NCBI GenBank assembly: GCA_030248135.1
Contig: JASANC010002136.1
Span: 30,734 to 94,733 of the forward strand
Length of the DNA: 64,000 nucleotides
From: Theristus sp. LFF4_11
Lineage: Eukaryota; Nematoda; Chromadorea; Monhysterida; Xyalidae
Direction of reading: 5' to 3'
Shown here piece after piece: positions 43,586 through 54,584 of the stretch. Position numbers and translations under genes: made by a program. The stretch's first letter is position 1, and each line of letters starts with the position of its first letter. The notes under the pieces were generated by a model. It searched no databases. It was not told where the DNA came from and was given only the letters and a program-made list of their open reading frames with translations.

Positions 43586-44834
43586 GATTCAACTGACTGA
43601 CAGTGTGATCTTGCGAATGGACTCGTCAAAGGAGCGCGGTGCAAACAAGCCGCCAGTCGTGTTTCCACAACACGAAACACGCCCAACACTGGAAAACGGC
43701 CAGTGCCTGTCTCGCCGCTCAACGTGGTCGCCGCGGAGTCTGAAACGACGTAGTTCTCGCTCACCGATTCCAATCGTCCGTCCACCTTCGACCGAGCATC
43801 TACTGCGTCACGCTAGTCCACTGTTCGACAAGCCGATGCCGTTCTGCGCTGTGACACGCGACCTCGAGTCGGCCGCCATTCGCGTCGTGACAGCGGCGAC
43901 ACGCAAAAACGGCAGCGCCATTCAAGTGACCGACGAATCGGTGACGCCGTCGCTGACACCGCCGCCACGGACAATTGCGAAATCGATCAGTAGTCACCCT
44001 GCGGCAACCATTTCCGCCGATCGCATTTCTGACATTGCGACAGCGTGCAGCTCGAATGCGGAGCCGTTCATTGACGATGACGTCACGCCGACGTCATCGC
44101 ACTGCCAAGAGGCGAACGATTCCAAATCCGCTCCGACTCATCGGCGCATGCTGCTGCACAGCAAAAGCATGGAGCATGCGTTGGCGTCGCCCATTGTGAG
44201 TGGTCGCAAGTGAACAGTGTTTTTGAAATGAATTTAAATTTTGGACTCTTTTTTGCAGACTCCAACCTTTACTGTGTTTCAACATGTTGTTTTTTTCACT
44301 AACGGGTGATGAATTTTGTTTGGTGAATTCCGTTTAAAAAAACTAAGTGACTGACCAAAAAAACAAAGCAAACTTTTGCAGCCAATAGACGCTCTTGATT
44401 GTGCGGACAGACGCCGAAAGCCGCCGCCGTCTCCAGTGAAGCCGCAACGAGTGAGGCGTTTCAAAATCGCAGCCACAAACAACAGTACCTCAACCGAAAA
44501 CAGTCTACCCAACTATTCAGTTCTTCCGGAAACAACAAACCAGCCAATGCCGCTCGACTATCCGTCCGCCTTTCGTCCACCACCACGCCGCTTCGTGATT
44601 CGTCAGACGCCGCCGTCGGCTGGCGGGACAATTCAAAAACGCAACACATCGCCGTCAGAGAAGCGCACTTTTCTCGATGACGGCATTGTGGAAATTTGCG
44701 AAACTGAAGAGAATGACAGAACGGAAACGGAGTGGAAACGGTCAGCCGGTCAACAGGTAGACAGTGTTGCAAATGTCACACCAGAAAGAACGGCGTCACG
44801 AAACAGCGGACCGTCGCATGAGTCAACCGTGTGA
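43586..44834 (+). CDS. Ser/Pro/Arg-rich disordered protein: TMC tail extension or separate gene
   Basis: Two exons, 43586-44195 and 44382-44834, join in phase at ASPI|PIDALD with GT-AG borders. If separate, the first ATG is 43617 and the product is 343 residues; a leader exon at about 43476-43514 could be 5' UTR. The frame is also open back to the acceptor at 43586 in phase 2, exactly matching an alternative TMC donor after AG at 42041 (GATAG|GTCGTC). That splice would remove the TMC stop and the whole mariner-like copy, giving about 1695 residues. The protein is low-complexity with many SP and RR motifs, typical of cytoplasmic tails, and has no recognised domain. An AATAAA follows at 44981. 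Confidence 0.6.
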
Positions 44835-44948
44835 TCAGACTGATTGCTGATTGTATTTGATTTGGAATTCTTTGGTGGACTTATTCTTATTCTCTTGTTT
44901 TTTTTTATTTGCTTCACTTTGTTCACAGATTATTTTGCTGTTCTTCAT

Positions 44949-45340
44949 TTAAAAAAAGAGTCCCGCACACGCACGACACAAATAAACATTGACACATTGC
45001 GCATTCTGGTCTGTTGAGTTTGCCCTGGTTGATTGATCGAGCTGGTGAAGACCAATCAATGGGTCCAGTTCAAAAGCAAAAGCAGCGAATCTGTTTGATT
45101 TACAGTTCCAATCCAAAGATAGATCGTGCACCCAGTAAGTTACCTTTAGCGTGGCTAGTAGTATAGCTATTTGTCCTTGAATCGTTATTAAAAAAGCAGT
45201 AGCAAATGGCAGCACGTCATTCAGAAGACCAAACTCAGGGCAGCACAATTGGTCCGGTTCGTTTCTGCCAAACGTGTATCCATTTGCCGGCTCCGTCAGC
45301 GTTGTCAGCGTTTCATTTCCATGCCACTGAACGCCAAACT
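44949..45340 (-). other. Isolated minus-strand open frame with exon-like borders
   Basis: On the minus strand, a CATCTGCAG acceptor-like site near 45340 leads into an open frame (FGVQWHGNETLTTLTEPANG, LCCPEFGLLNDVLPFATAF). A donor-like AAAG|GTAACT follows near 45146, and the frame remains open to 44949. There is no ATG and no recognisable partner exon. Family unknown. Confidence 0.25.
44981..44986 (+). terminator. Candidate polyadenylation signal for the 43586-44834 gene
   Basis: AATAAA about 150 bases after the stop at 44834. Confidence 0.5.
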
Positions 45341-45752
45341 GCAGATGACACACGCGCGTCGAGGCGTGGTGGCTGATTGCGCCGCACCAATCGGCGTTGC
45401 GAGCGCAGTGGTGAACTTTAGAGAACGCAAAAGAAAGAAAACATTATCATTGTTGGTACTAGCAGTTGACCCGTGCCTACGGCCCGAGTAAAAAATGTTT
45501 GCCTGGCAGAAGTGGCCGGAATCGATACATTTGGAACAAATTTAAAAAGCACCTTGAAATATTATCTCTCTTATTAACCGTGTCGCAACATGCGTTTGCA
45601 CGCACAGATAGCGAAAATGTTTCGTTGCTGCGCGGCAATTTGAAATCAACAAAAACTGAACGTATATTCTCTGTAACAATACCAAATGATGAACGTTGGT
45701 GACAAACCGAGTGTTTACAACACAGAAAAAGATGAAAAAAAGTAATGTTCTG

Positions 45753-45890
45753 AGTCGGAGTGTGCGTGAGCGATTCTGCTCAGAATAAATGCGAATTTAT
45801 GGTTGCAAATGCAAATTGTTTTGTTTTCAATTCCCACAATTTGACTTTTTACCACAGCAGACTCATTGTTTTCTGCAGTAAAAAATGAGC
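45753..45890 (-). repeat. Diverged, inverted fragment of the mariner-like element
   Basis: The reverse complement matches about 31100-31235 (TTCACTGCAGAAAAT, AGCGGTCACGCA-like and CAGATGCGAATTTA-like blocks). The termini are missing. An older copy than the two full ones. Confidence 0.6.
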
Positions 45891-46197
45891 CTTATTTTTT
45901 AGTCAAAAATTGCTGTTTTTTTGAAAATTACACTGTTAAACTAAATTGAAACGTGTAAACCAATGGAGACGCGTCGAATAAACAATTTGTGGGTAACAAA
46001 TTTTTAAATCCAAAAGTTTTTCTTCTGCCCGAACCCGGGCCCGAAACTCGAAAGGCTGTTAACATCAAACTGCAACAAACAAAGCTAAACTATTTCTTTA
46101 TTTTGGGGTTAAAAGCTACTCTACTTTTTAATCTGATAGATCTGCAAGGCCGTGCAAAGGATACGGTCAGTTCTTAAATTTGAAAGTTTTTATTTAA

Positions 46198-46497
46198 ATT
46201 TGAAAGTCGCAGAAACTTCTACTTTTCACAGAGATTTCCTTTTGTAACAGCCTTTTGTAATGAAATTACCACTAACTCATCCCTTTGGGGTCTTTGGTAG
46301 CACAATTTCACCAATGTCACTGCATTCAGCCACTGAATTCGCTAGGTATGTGTTTCAAACAAGTTTCTAATAAACCCCCATGGGGGTTTATTTTTCGGGG
46401 GGATTATTTGGAAACTTGTCGAGTCGAGGGGGCGGGGTTTATTTTTTTGGGGGGGGGGGGGTTAATTTGGGGGGGGTTTAATAGAGGTAATACGGTA
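46198..46497 (-). mobile_element. C/G-run element (family D), truncated inverted copy
   Basis: Matches the left two-thirds of 53954-54408 in reverse, ending TTTAATAGAGGTAATACGGTA. The distal end is missing. Confidence 0.8.
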
Positions 46498-46612
46498 TCA
46501 TATGTGGTTCTTCGAACTCCCTGATTGATTTAGCACAACTTTGATTTTTGAGTTTTTTTGAATTAAAAAAAACAAACAAAAATGACGATTTTTGTTTTTT
46601 AACAACCCTAGC

Positions 46613-46965
46613 TGCTCCGTTTGCAAGCGTTACGTTGTCTGGTTGCTGTTCCGTGCCCTGCCGTCGCGACACATCATCAGAATTGATCGAATTTCAAGCC
46701 GGTATGTGTATTTTTACTTGGGCTGGGGACAATTAATGACGTTATGGGGGTCAAAACACAAGAAAAGGTATGGTAACGGTTTGGAAAAGGGGTAAATGAG
46801 GTCACCCAAACAAAATCTGGAAAGTTCCGCCATACGGGAGTCGTTCGGGAGGCGATTGCACGCACATCAAATGTGGTTCTTCGAACTTCCTGGTTGATTT
46901 AGCACAACTTGATTTTAGAATTTTTTTGATTAAAAAAATGACGATTTTTGTTTTTTTAACAACCC
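46613..46965. mobile_element. Family F element fragment
   Basis: GCTCCGTTTGCAAGCGTTAC and CGCGACACATCATCAGAATT match about 3110-3185; the right end has AACAACCCTAGC. The left end is absent or merged with the preceding copy. Confidence 0.6.
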
Positions 46966-46971
46966 TAGCTG

Positions 46972-47410
46972 CGGTCAGTTTTATAAAAGTGAATAGTGTT
47001 TGAAAAGTGAACATTTTTACTCCAGTGGTCAGTTCTATAAAAGTGAATAGTGTTTGAAAAGTGAACATTTTTACTCCAGGGTGTTCCAAAAGTTAGTCTT
47101 TGAGAAATTCTGGAAAAATAATCGAGATATGAGCTTCAAAGACAAACAGTTTTGCGTGGAAATTAGAAATATCAATCCAACCAATGGGAAACTTCGGTCA
47201 AAGATAAACTTGTGGTTCAAGTATTGAACCGGAATTTGTCAAGGTCTAAATTTTGGGACACCCTGGAGTAGAACTATTCACTTTTCAAGCAAGATGAACT
47301 TGTGGTTCAAGTATTCAACCGGAATTTGTCAAGGTCTAAATTTTGGAACACCCTGGAGCAGAACTATTCACTTTTCAAGCACTATTCACTTTTTATAGAA
47401 CTGACCACTG
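46972..47410. mobile_element. Mariner-type MITE with stacked terminal repeats
   Basis: TCAGTTCTATAAAAGTGAAT, GTGAACATTTTTACTCCAGG and GTGTTCCAAAAG at the left mirror GGAACACCCTGGAGCAGAAC and ATAGAACTGACCACTGG at the right. The left outer arm is present twice (46972, 47028). The inner ACCCTGGAG end is also duplicated (about 47262 and 47350). Confidence 0.7.
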
Positions 47411-47521
47411 GGGACAATTAGTAACATTTTGGGGGTCAAAACACTAGAAGAGGCATGGTAACGGTTTGGAAAAGGGGTAATTGAGGTCACCAAAACAAAA
47501 TCTCCAAAGTTCCGCCATACG

Positions 47522-48749
47522 CATAGTTGTTCTAGGGGGGGGGCTGGGGGGGCAGGCCCCCCCCCCTAGAGATGTAAGGGTCAAAAAAAATTTTTTTTAA
47601 ATTTTTTTTCAAAAAAGTAAAAAAATGAGCATTTTTTTTATTTTTTTATTAAAAATTTTTGAAATTTTTTCTTTAATGTGCCCTGAAAATGCCGTTTTTG
47701 GCATAATTTTTCGAAAGTTCAACAAAAATTTTCTTTGACTTTACCTTGTCACTTAGTCTTCAACGCTGCAGGTATTCTGGATTGATTTATCGACTGTTTT
47801 TAGCCTTGGTGAGTGATGATCGACTCGCGCATTGAAGTACTTGAGCGTCGCAAAGGCTAGTTCAACAAATTCCGATGCCGCTAAGGTGAGATAGAAGCAG
47901 AGAACTCACATTTACGCATCGTTTTTCAGGATCTCGAAAGGTCGAAATTGCACTGTCTGCCACTGCAAGCGTAACTTCGTTGGTTGCTCGTTGCTGTTTC
48001 GCCTCGTGTCGTCAGCATGATCACACCGGTTTGTTGTTGAACTTGTTTCCGTGTTATTTGAGGTGAATTGAGAGGCAAAACACGAGACGTGATGTCGTCG
48101 GTTGGAAAATGGGGTCGCCGAAACCAAGTCTGAAATTTTCACCCTCCTCCCATATGAGTGGGGGTCATATGGTAAGTCGGTGGCTCCTCAGATGGTGATA
48201 TTCGGACTCCCTGAAAAATTCTGAACAACTTTCATTTTAAAAAAAATTAAAAAAAAATTTTTTTTAAAGAAAAAAAATAGAAAAATTTTTTTTTCTTGAC
48301 ATCTCTACCCCCCCCCCAAAAATTTTTCGAATCTATCTCTATCAAACAGGTTTTTTCGGCTCAGCTATTATCTATCTAAAAAAAATTCTCAGCCAGCTAT
48401 CTATCTGAAAATTTTTGTCTTCGAAGACATAAAATGAGTCAATTTTTGACCAAAATTGACCATTTTTGCTCGTAATCCTTGAAAATTTCGCTAATTTTAG
48501 GTAAAATACGCGTTTATACTTGATTTTTAGTGTATTTTTAGCATTATTTTGCTGTTTTTATAGCTTTTTAGCGTCTTAGCTATCTATCTATCAAATTTCA
48601 AAATTTTGACCGCCCCCCCCCAAAGTCACATGCCCCCCCCCGCGGCCCCCCAAAATTTTCCAGAATATCTATCCAGAAAATTTGCTCCAGCTATCTATAT
48701 CGGCCCCCCCCCAACCCGGCCCCAACCCCTCGGCTCTGGAACAACTATG
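47522..48749 (-). mobile_element. GATA-rich element (family E), copy 2, interrupted by a nested insertion
   Basis: Outer ends CATAGTTGTTCTAGG and CTCTGGAACAACTATG match 21719-22215 in reverse. The match stops after the first C run near 47566 and resumes near 48309 at the corresponding position. Confidence 0.85.
47567..48308. mobile_element. Family F-like element nested in family E
   Basis: Termini TAGAGATGTAAGGGTCAAAA and TTTTCTTGACATCTCTA are inverted; the length is about 742 bases. The interior parallels 2880-3300 (CATAATTTTTCGAAAGTTC) and holds a GTGAGA/TTTTTCAG-bordered gap before a Cys-rich frame near 47940 (CTVCHCKRNFVGC). Confidence 0.75.
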
Positions 48750-48890
48750 GCCATACGGGAGTCATTCCGGAGGCGCTTGCATATCATATGTGGTTGTTCG
48801 AACTCCCTGATTGATTTAGCACAACTTTGATTTTGAAATAAAAAAAAGTTTTGAACAAAAATGACGATTTTTGTTTTTTTAACAACCCTA
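48750..48890. mobile_element. Family F right-end fragment
   Basis: Matches 3343-3509 and ends TTTTTTTAACAACCCTA, just upstream of the N/Q-rich secreted protein gene. Confidence 0.65.
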
Positions 48891-49034
48891 CTCGAACCCC
48901 CCTACGATTTTGGGTCGACCGACCCCCCGGGAAACCCCCAAACTTGGGCGGACCCCCCCTTTTCCCCGGATTCGCCAAAAATCAAGCTGGACCCCTGATT
49001 TCAGTTCGTCAAAGAAAAGCAAAATAAACACAAA

Positions 49035-50796
49035 ATGAAGGTCGTGTTCTTCGTGATGATGGTTGCGTGCGTCGTTGTCTGGCAAGCGGGATGTCAACCA
49101 GGACAAGGATTGCCACCAGGGCCAGGACGAGGAAATCTACGACCAGGTCAGCCGTCAGCAAGCATTTTTGTTAATTACCAGCAGTTTGTCCCGTGCCTTT
49201 GGCATAATTGAAGGTGAAGATTTTATCGTTATTTATTTTTAAGTTAAAAAAATAATCTTTTATTTGCGCGTTTGAAATCTAACCAAGTCATGTTTTTTTG
49301 ATAAAGTAAAAATTAATAAGAAAATGTCAAAAATGTCGATTTCTAGGTGTCGATGTTTTTTTATTTTTCTTAATTTAATTAGGAGCCCATTTTGCTGTTT
49401 GTTTAATTAATCCTATCGCAAAAGTTTACCGAACCTACCATGCAACCCGCATTCGTTCACTTAATTATCAACAACGTTCACAGCGGTAATCAATTGCTTT
49501 TACGGTCTTAACTCTGTAACATATCCAACTAGCTGATTGGTTGGTGATCACGTCACGCGAGGCACGAGGGTGAGATGTGTGATGCACCAAACTCCGCCTC
49601 CACAACAATTCAAGCACAGAATGCATGCATCAACCAATCAGACAGTTAGATATGTTATAAACTGTAGATTAGCTTTTCTTGTTTGGCTCGAGAAATCGTA
49701 TTGATTAAAGCAAGCTGTTCATGTTAACTAGTTATAAAAAGCTATTTTTGCATTGTTCATTATTGCCTGCCATACTGAAACAAACACGGCTCGAATTAAC
49801 AGTTCCCGCTTTTTTTAAAACAAACACAAAAAGTGACAATCTTTTTTTTAAATACCCGTTTTAGAACGTCAGGTGTGCTCGAATTAACAGTTCCCGCTTT
49901 TTTTAAAACAAACACAAAAAGTGACAATCTTTTTTTTTAAATACCCGTTTTAGAACGTCAGCTGTTGTTTTGCGATGTCGCTTCCTTACCCGTGTACTCT
50001 AAAACCTAAGCGATAAAGCAACCAGCTTTTTTGAAAAAAACTGCTTGGATCACATTGGAGTTCTTGTAATTCTTACGATTGTTGCGCTGGTCGTTTGTTG
50101 CTTTTTAGCGTGACGGGTGTGATCATAGTATTCATAGCTGCGTTTCAGTTATTGTTTAATTCTGGTTTTGGGTGGTAAAAATGGCACATCCATGAAGATA
50201 TCCATTACAACCAGACAGTTAAAATACCCAGATATACCAGCCTCGACGTCGCGAGCATTTGTGCGTGCGCCATGCTGACACATCTAAATCAGAAGGGAAA
50301 CCTTCCCAGATTTTCAATTGCTGCAACTTTATGCTGCCCTCCCTAAATTTATTATCATTATATTGGCTTTTCTGCAGGTCAACAAGGTCAACAACCAAAC
50401 AATCAGCGTGGCAATCAACAACAGCAACAACCGAATAATCAAGGCGGCAATCAACAACAACAACAACAACAACCAAACAATCAGGGCGGCAATCAACAAC
50501 AACAACCAAACAATCAGGGCGGCAATCAACAACAGCAACAACCGAATAATCAAGGCGGCAATCAACAACAACAACAACAACAACAACCAAACAATCAGGG
50601 CGGCAATCAACAACAACAACAAAACAATCAGGGTGGCAATCAACAACAACAGAACAATCAGCAACCAATTTATCCATCATATCCAAATTATCCATTGTAT
50701 CCAATGTATCCATCCTATCCATATCCGAACTATCCAAATTATCCAAATTATCCACCGTATCCATCGTATCCTTATCCTTATCCTTACTATGGCTAA
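49035..50796 (+). CDS. Secreted low-complexity protein with N/Q-rich repeats and a Tyr-Pro repeat tail
   Basis: Two exons, 49035-49146 and 50378-50796, joined in phase 1 (GT-AG), encode 176 residues. Residues 1-20 are a hydrophobic signal peptide (MKVVFFVMMVACVVVWQAGC). A short PGQG/PGPG linker (22-38) follows. About eight imperfect units of PNNQGGNQQQQ type then make up most of exon 2. The last 45 residues are YPxYPN-type Tyr-Pro repeats ending YPYYG. There is no folded domain. Composition and signal peptide suggest an extracellular structural, adhesive or matrix protein. That is inference, as no family is recognised. The 1.2-kb intron contains a subtype A' MITE and an 88-bp tandem duplication. 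Repeat number may be polymorphic. Confidence 0.85.
49514..49667. mobile_element. MITE of the CCAATCAGCT family, subtype A'
   Basis: GTAACATATCCAACTAGCTG left, CAGTTAGATATGTTATAAAC right; internal GATTGGTTG and CAACCAATC arms. Confidence 0.7.
49791..49966. repeat. 88-bp tandem duplication in the N/Q-rich gene intron
   Basis: TCGAATTAACAGTTCCCGCT starts at 49791 and again at 49879; the units differ by about one T in a T run. Confidence 0.9.
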
Positions 50797-53700
50797 AAAC
50801 TCAGTTTTGGTTTTGTTCCTGTTTGTAGTTTTTATTGTTGAGTTATTGGCGCTAGTTGGCAGTGGTTTTTAGTTTTTTTTTGTTTTCTGTCGTTTATTAA
50901 TATAGAGAATTCAAATTTTGATTTACATTGCGAATACACCAAAGAATTGAATTTATTTTAATCAACCAAATTGTGGAATGGTTCTCTGCTTTTCGGCCTT
51001 GGCAACATCGTATGCAGAAGAGGAGTGGCCTCATCAGTGATGTGCCCCTCCTGAACCACTACTGAATACAAAATTTGAACACAAACTTGATTAATTTGTA
51101 GCCAATATTGATAAATGATAAATGATACAGACCAACACAACCTTGGCTGAAAATGTAAAATTTGCTTACCAGACCCAGTGCTATTGTTGTTTCTCGTTCA
51201 GGCCAGTTTTTGGTTGTATTTTTAAGTTTTTGTTTGCTGACGATCTGTGGCATTTTAGTTGGTTTTCATTGTTTCTTCTTGCTGCCTTGTGTTTTTGCCA
51301 TGTTCACCATTGTGGTCGAGCATTGCGCCGCACTGCCCATCTAAACATGCGACAGCAGCGTGCTTGTAAAAATTATTAAGTTCTTGATGTTTTTTTTTGC
51401 GAATACAGTATTCAAAAATGCTTGTTTTGCTTTTATTTCAAAGTTTCGCATTGTGATAATTGTCCAGATATTGTGCACTGAAAACTATTAATAGTGAAAA
51501 GAAAAACATTTAAATGAATAAAACGATTTTATTGAATGAAAGATTGTCATTTTCGCACAAAGTCTGTTCATTGAAACTTGCCGATCGCTTTTGATTTGAC
51601 GAACAGAATAAAATTTCTGCAATTATCGGTAGTCACAATTTTGATTGTTGCGTTGACACTGACAGCGCTGTCATTTGTCAAGATATGGCAGTATTTCGAA
51701 GGGATGGCACGGAAAACCGTTTTTAACCGGTTTCTTTTCACGCCAAAAATAAAAAACTTTTTTTTACAACAGAAAATCTGAATTTTCATCAGTCTTTAAA
51801 ACAAATCTATATTTTTAGTCGTCGAATCTAGTATCAACTACTCAATTGTGTTATTGAGTTCTGATGCCTGTTGCAGAGCAATATTCTGAAGCTGGAAAAC
51901 CATTTTGAAATAAAACCTGTTTTAAAGATAATTAAGTCCTGTTTTAAAACCGTGAAAAGAAACTGGTTTATTGAGTATTATTGGGTGCTAGCATCTTATT
52001 AGGTCTTCTTTACCGAGGCTCGGTGGTTTTTCAACAGTGAGCCGTTTTGTGCAACCGGTGTGTCCTGTTTGCCAGTGTTTGGCTTGAAATTTGCCACATT
52101 GAATCAACAGCCAACACGAAAATAAATCGAAGGAAACATTGAGGCAAACTGACGGAGGATAACAACAAACGCAAAGGTGTGCAATCTACAGCGCTTTCGC
52201 GAAGGTCAGTTTTTGTGGGGTGTAGATTTGAGCGCTGCAAAAGGCGGTTTTACAAGTGTGCAATTCAGATATTTCTTGGCTATCATGTTACCATCTTCCA
52301 TCAGCGAAATCATGCGTTTCTGGTTGGTGTCGCCTGTTTGTGCATGAATCATTGCGAGATTTTCGGAACATTTGTTCAGTGGTTGCATGAAGACCGGACA
52401 TTGCGCACGAGCGAATATAAAGATCGGCAGGCAAGCAAACCACGGCCCGCCCGGCACATTTGATGCTGCACGTCGCTGTCTCAGACTCGCTGTGTGGGGG
52501 GGGGGGGGAGGCGCGAATTGAGTAACACGAAATAGTTTGCGAAAAAAGTGTAATTTTTGTTCAGACGACGATTTCATCGCCAGGGCAGGGTGACGAGGCT
52601 GGTCTGGTGTGCCTCCACGTTCGACCAAAGCGCCTGTTTGGTCAGTCGGCTTTGGGCGTTTTTGGAAAGCCGTTTCGAGAAACGAGAATTGGAATTAAAT
52701 CCATGCCATCCTCAGATCGCTACTTCTTTAAAATACGGATCCGCTGAAAATTCGTCGCAGCTCGCTGATTTATCGCTCAAATGAAGCCCTTCGTTCCGCT
52801 GAGTAATCTGTTTGTGTGTAGCTATTTCGTTAATTCAAGATTTTTTTTGAAGTTATCCAATTTTTAAACATGTCCTTCATTGCGTTTTTAGCCGCTTTAT
52901 TTGATTCTAGGACTGGCCCCTTTAAAGTTGCCTGTGCTTCTTTGGCCGCAAGCCGGAGTCGAATCCGAAACTGACCGTCTGCGGCGCTTCTCAAACTGCC
53001 AGATCAGACGAATTTAGCAGAAGCACAACAAAAAGACACGACGCGAATTTATAAAGTGAGGCTTTCTATACAGGGTGAACCACAAGTAGTACGTACAACT
53101 TTCAGCGGCGCTCGCTAATAGCTAGTTCAACCATTTGAGCTGAAATTTTTACCTCAAAATTCTTGAATGGTACTCATGTGCAAGAAAACACAACAAAAAA
53201 ACACGATTTTTTTTGCCTTTGCTGAAACGGTCAAAATAAGCTTGTTGTTTTGTTTTTTCGCGTCATATCGTATCAATATGCAGTGGCGGTCAAAAGCATG
53301 ATTTTGCCAATATTCGAATTTTCAGAGCAAAGTAGAAGAATTTTTTTAAGTTTGAAAAAATTAAAAAAATAATAATAAAATTCAAACCCCCAACCCGCCC
53401 CAACCCTGTGGTCAGTTTCAAATAAAAAAATGAATTGAATTAGTGTTGTTTATTTTCGTTCGCTTTGTCTTTTTAGTCCTCAGTTTTTGTTTGATCTTCA
53501 TGTTTTTTTTGTTTTTGCTTCGACATTTTGACGGTTGTTTTGTTTATACTTGGCATTTTTTAGATTGGCAAAGAACTTCGTCGTCGCTCGCTCCGTCGCC
53601 ATAGCCTAGGGTTGTCAAAAGCAAAAAAACGTAATTTCTGTTTTTGTCATTATTCTTTGAAAAAATTGGAAAACCAAAGTTGTGCCAAATCAATCAGAGA

Positions 53701-53953
53701 GTCAGAAAAACACATTTGATGTGCATGACTCCAAAATCCTGAATGACTCCCATAGTGGGCACATGGCGGCACTATTTGCTGAGGTCGAACTCCAAACATT
53801 GTCCCAAAAATTAAGGTTTTTCAGAGCATATTGAAGGAAAAGTTTTCGAATTAAAAAATTTGGCAATTTAGTTTTTTTTTAAATTTATTTTTTTGTTCAC
53901 GCCCCGGTTTCGGAAACCATGAGGTACCAAACTCCGGCGGGAACGGGCAATAC
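50797..53953. other. Intergenic region without a convincing gene
   Basis: It contains a reverse copy of dispersed repeat I (about 50960-51100), an inverted family F piece (about 53330-53720) and sequence at about 53895-53935 sharing GGTACCAAACTCCG with 29325. Weak frames at 51578-51781 (one hydrophobic helix, no ATG) and 52206-52628 (minus) are not supported by motifs or splice partners. Confidence 0.5.
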
Positions 53954-54408
53954 TACCGTATTACCTCTATTAACCCCCCCCCAAAAATTAACCCCCCCCC
54001 CAAAAATAAACCCCCACCCCCATGACAAGTTTCCAAATAATCCCCCCCAAAAATAAACCCCCATGGGGGTTTATTAGAAACCTGTTTGAAACACATACCT
54101 AGCGAATTCAGTGGCTGAATGCAGTGACATTGGTGAAATTGTGCTACCAAAGGCCCCAAAGGGATGAGTTAGTGGTAATTTCATTACAAAAGGCTGTTAC
54201 AAAAGGAAATCTCTGTGAAAAGTAGAAGTTTCTGCGACTTCCTTCCTGCCATGGAAGGTATTTTTGCCATTTTGCCCACCCCTAAAAATGGTTTCCAAAT
54301 AAACCCCCCCCCCCAAAAATAAACCCCCCCCCCCAAAAATAAACCCCCACCCCCAGAAGTCGCTGAAGAAATAAACCCCCATGGGGGTTTATTAGAGGTA
54401 ATACGGTA
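53954..54408. mobile_element. C/G-run element (family D), copy 2, full length
   Basis: TACCGTATTACCTCTATT left and TAGAGGTAATACGGTA right; 455 bases; C runs and a CCCCCATGGGGG palindrome as at 1900-2361. Confidence 0.85.
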
Positions 54409-54584
54409 TATGCGTTTGACAGTGTCAATATAGGATCATTTCATATTTTCATTATTTTGAATAATTTATCAACAATCATTCATTCAACACACGGCGAGAG
54501 CAGCTAATCAGTTGGTTAAAATACTTGCAGATTTCAAAAACAATCGAACGCCTGAACAGATAACAACAAAATCTTGAGAACAAA

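Noticed and set aside
50329..50764. Minus-strand and alternative-frame poly-Leu, poly-Val or poly-Asn reading of the N/Q repeat region
   Set aside because: Products of the CAA-repeat read in wrong frames; only the CAA=Gln frame joins a signal-peptide exon in phase.
52206..52628. Minus-strand frame containing NLAMIHAQTGDTNQKRMISL
   Set aside because: Mild coding look, but it passes through a G-run, lacks acceptor and donor partners, and has no recognised family.
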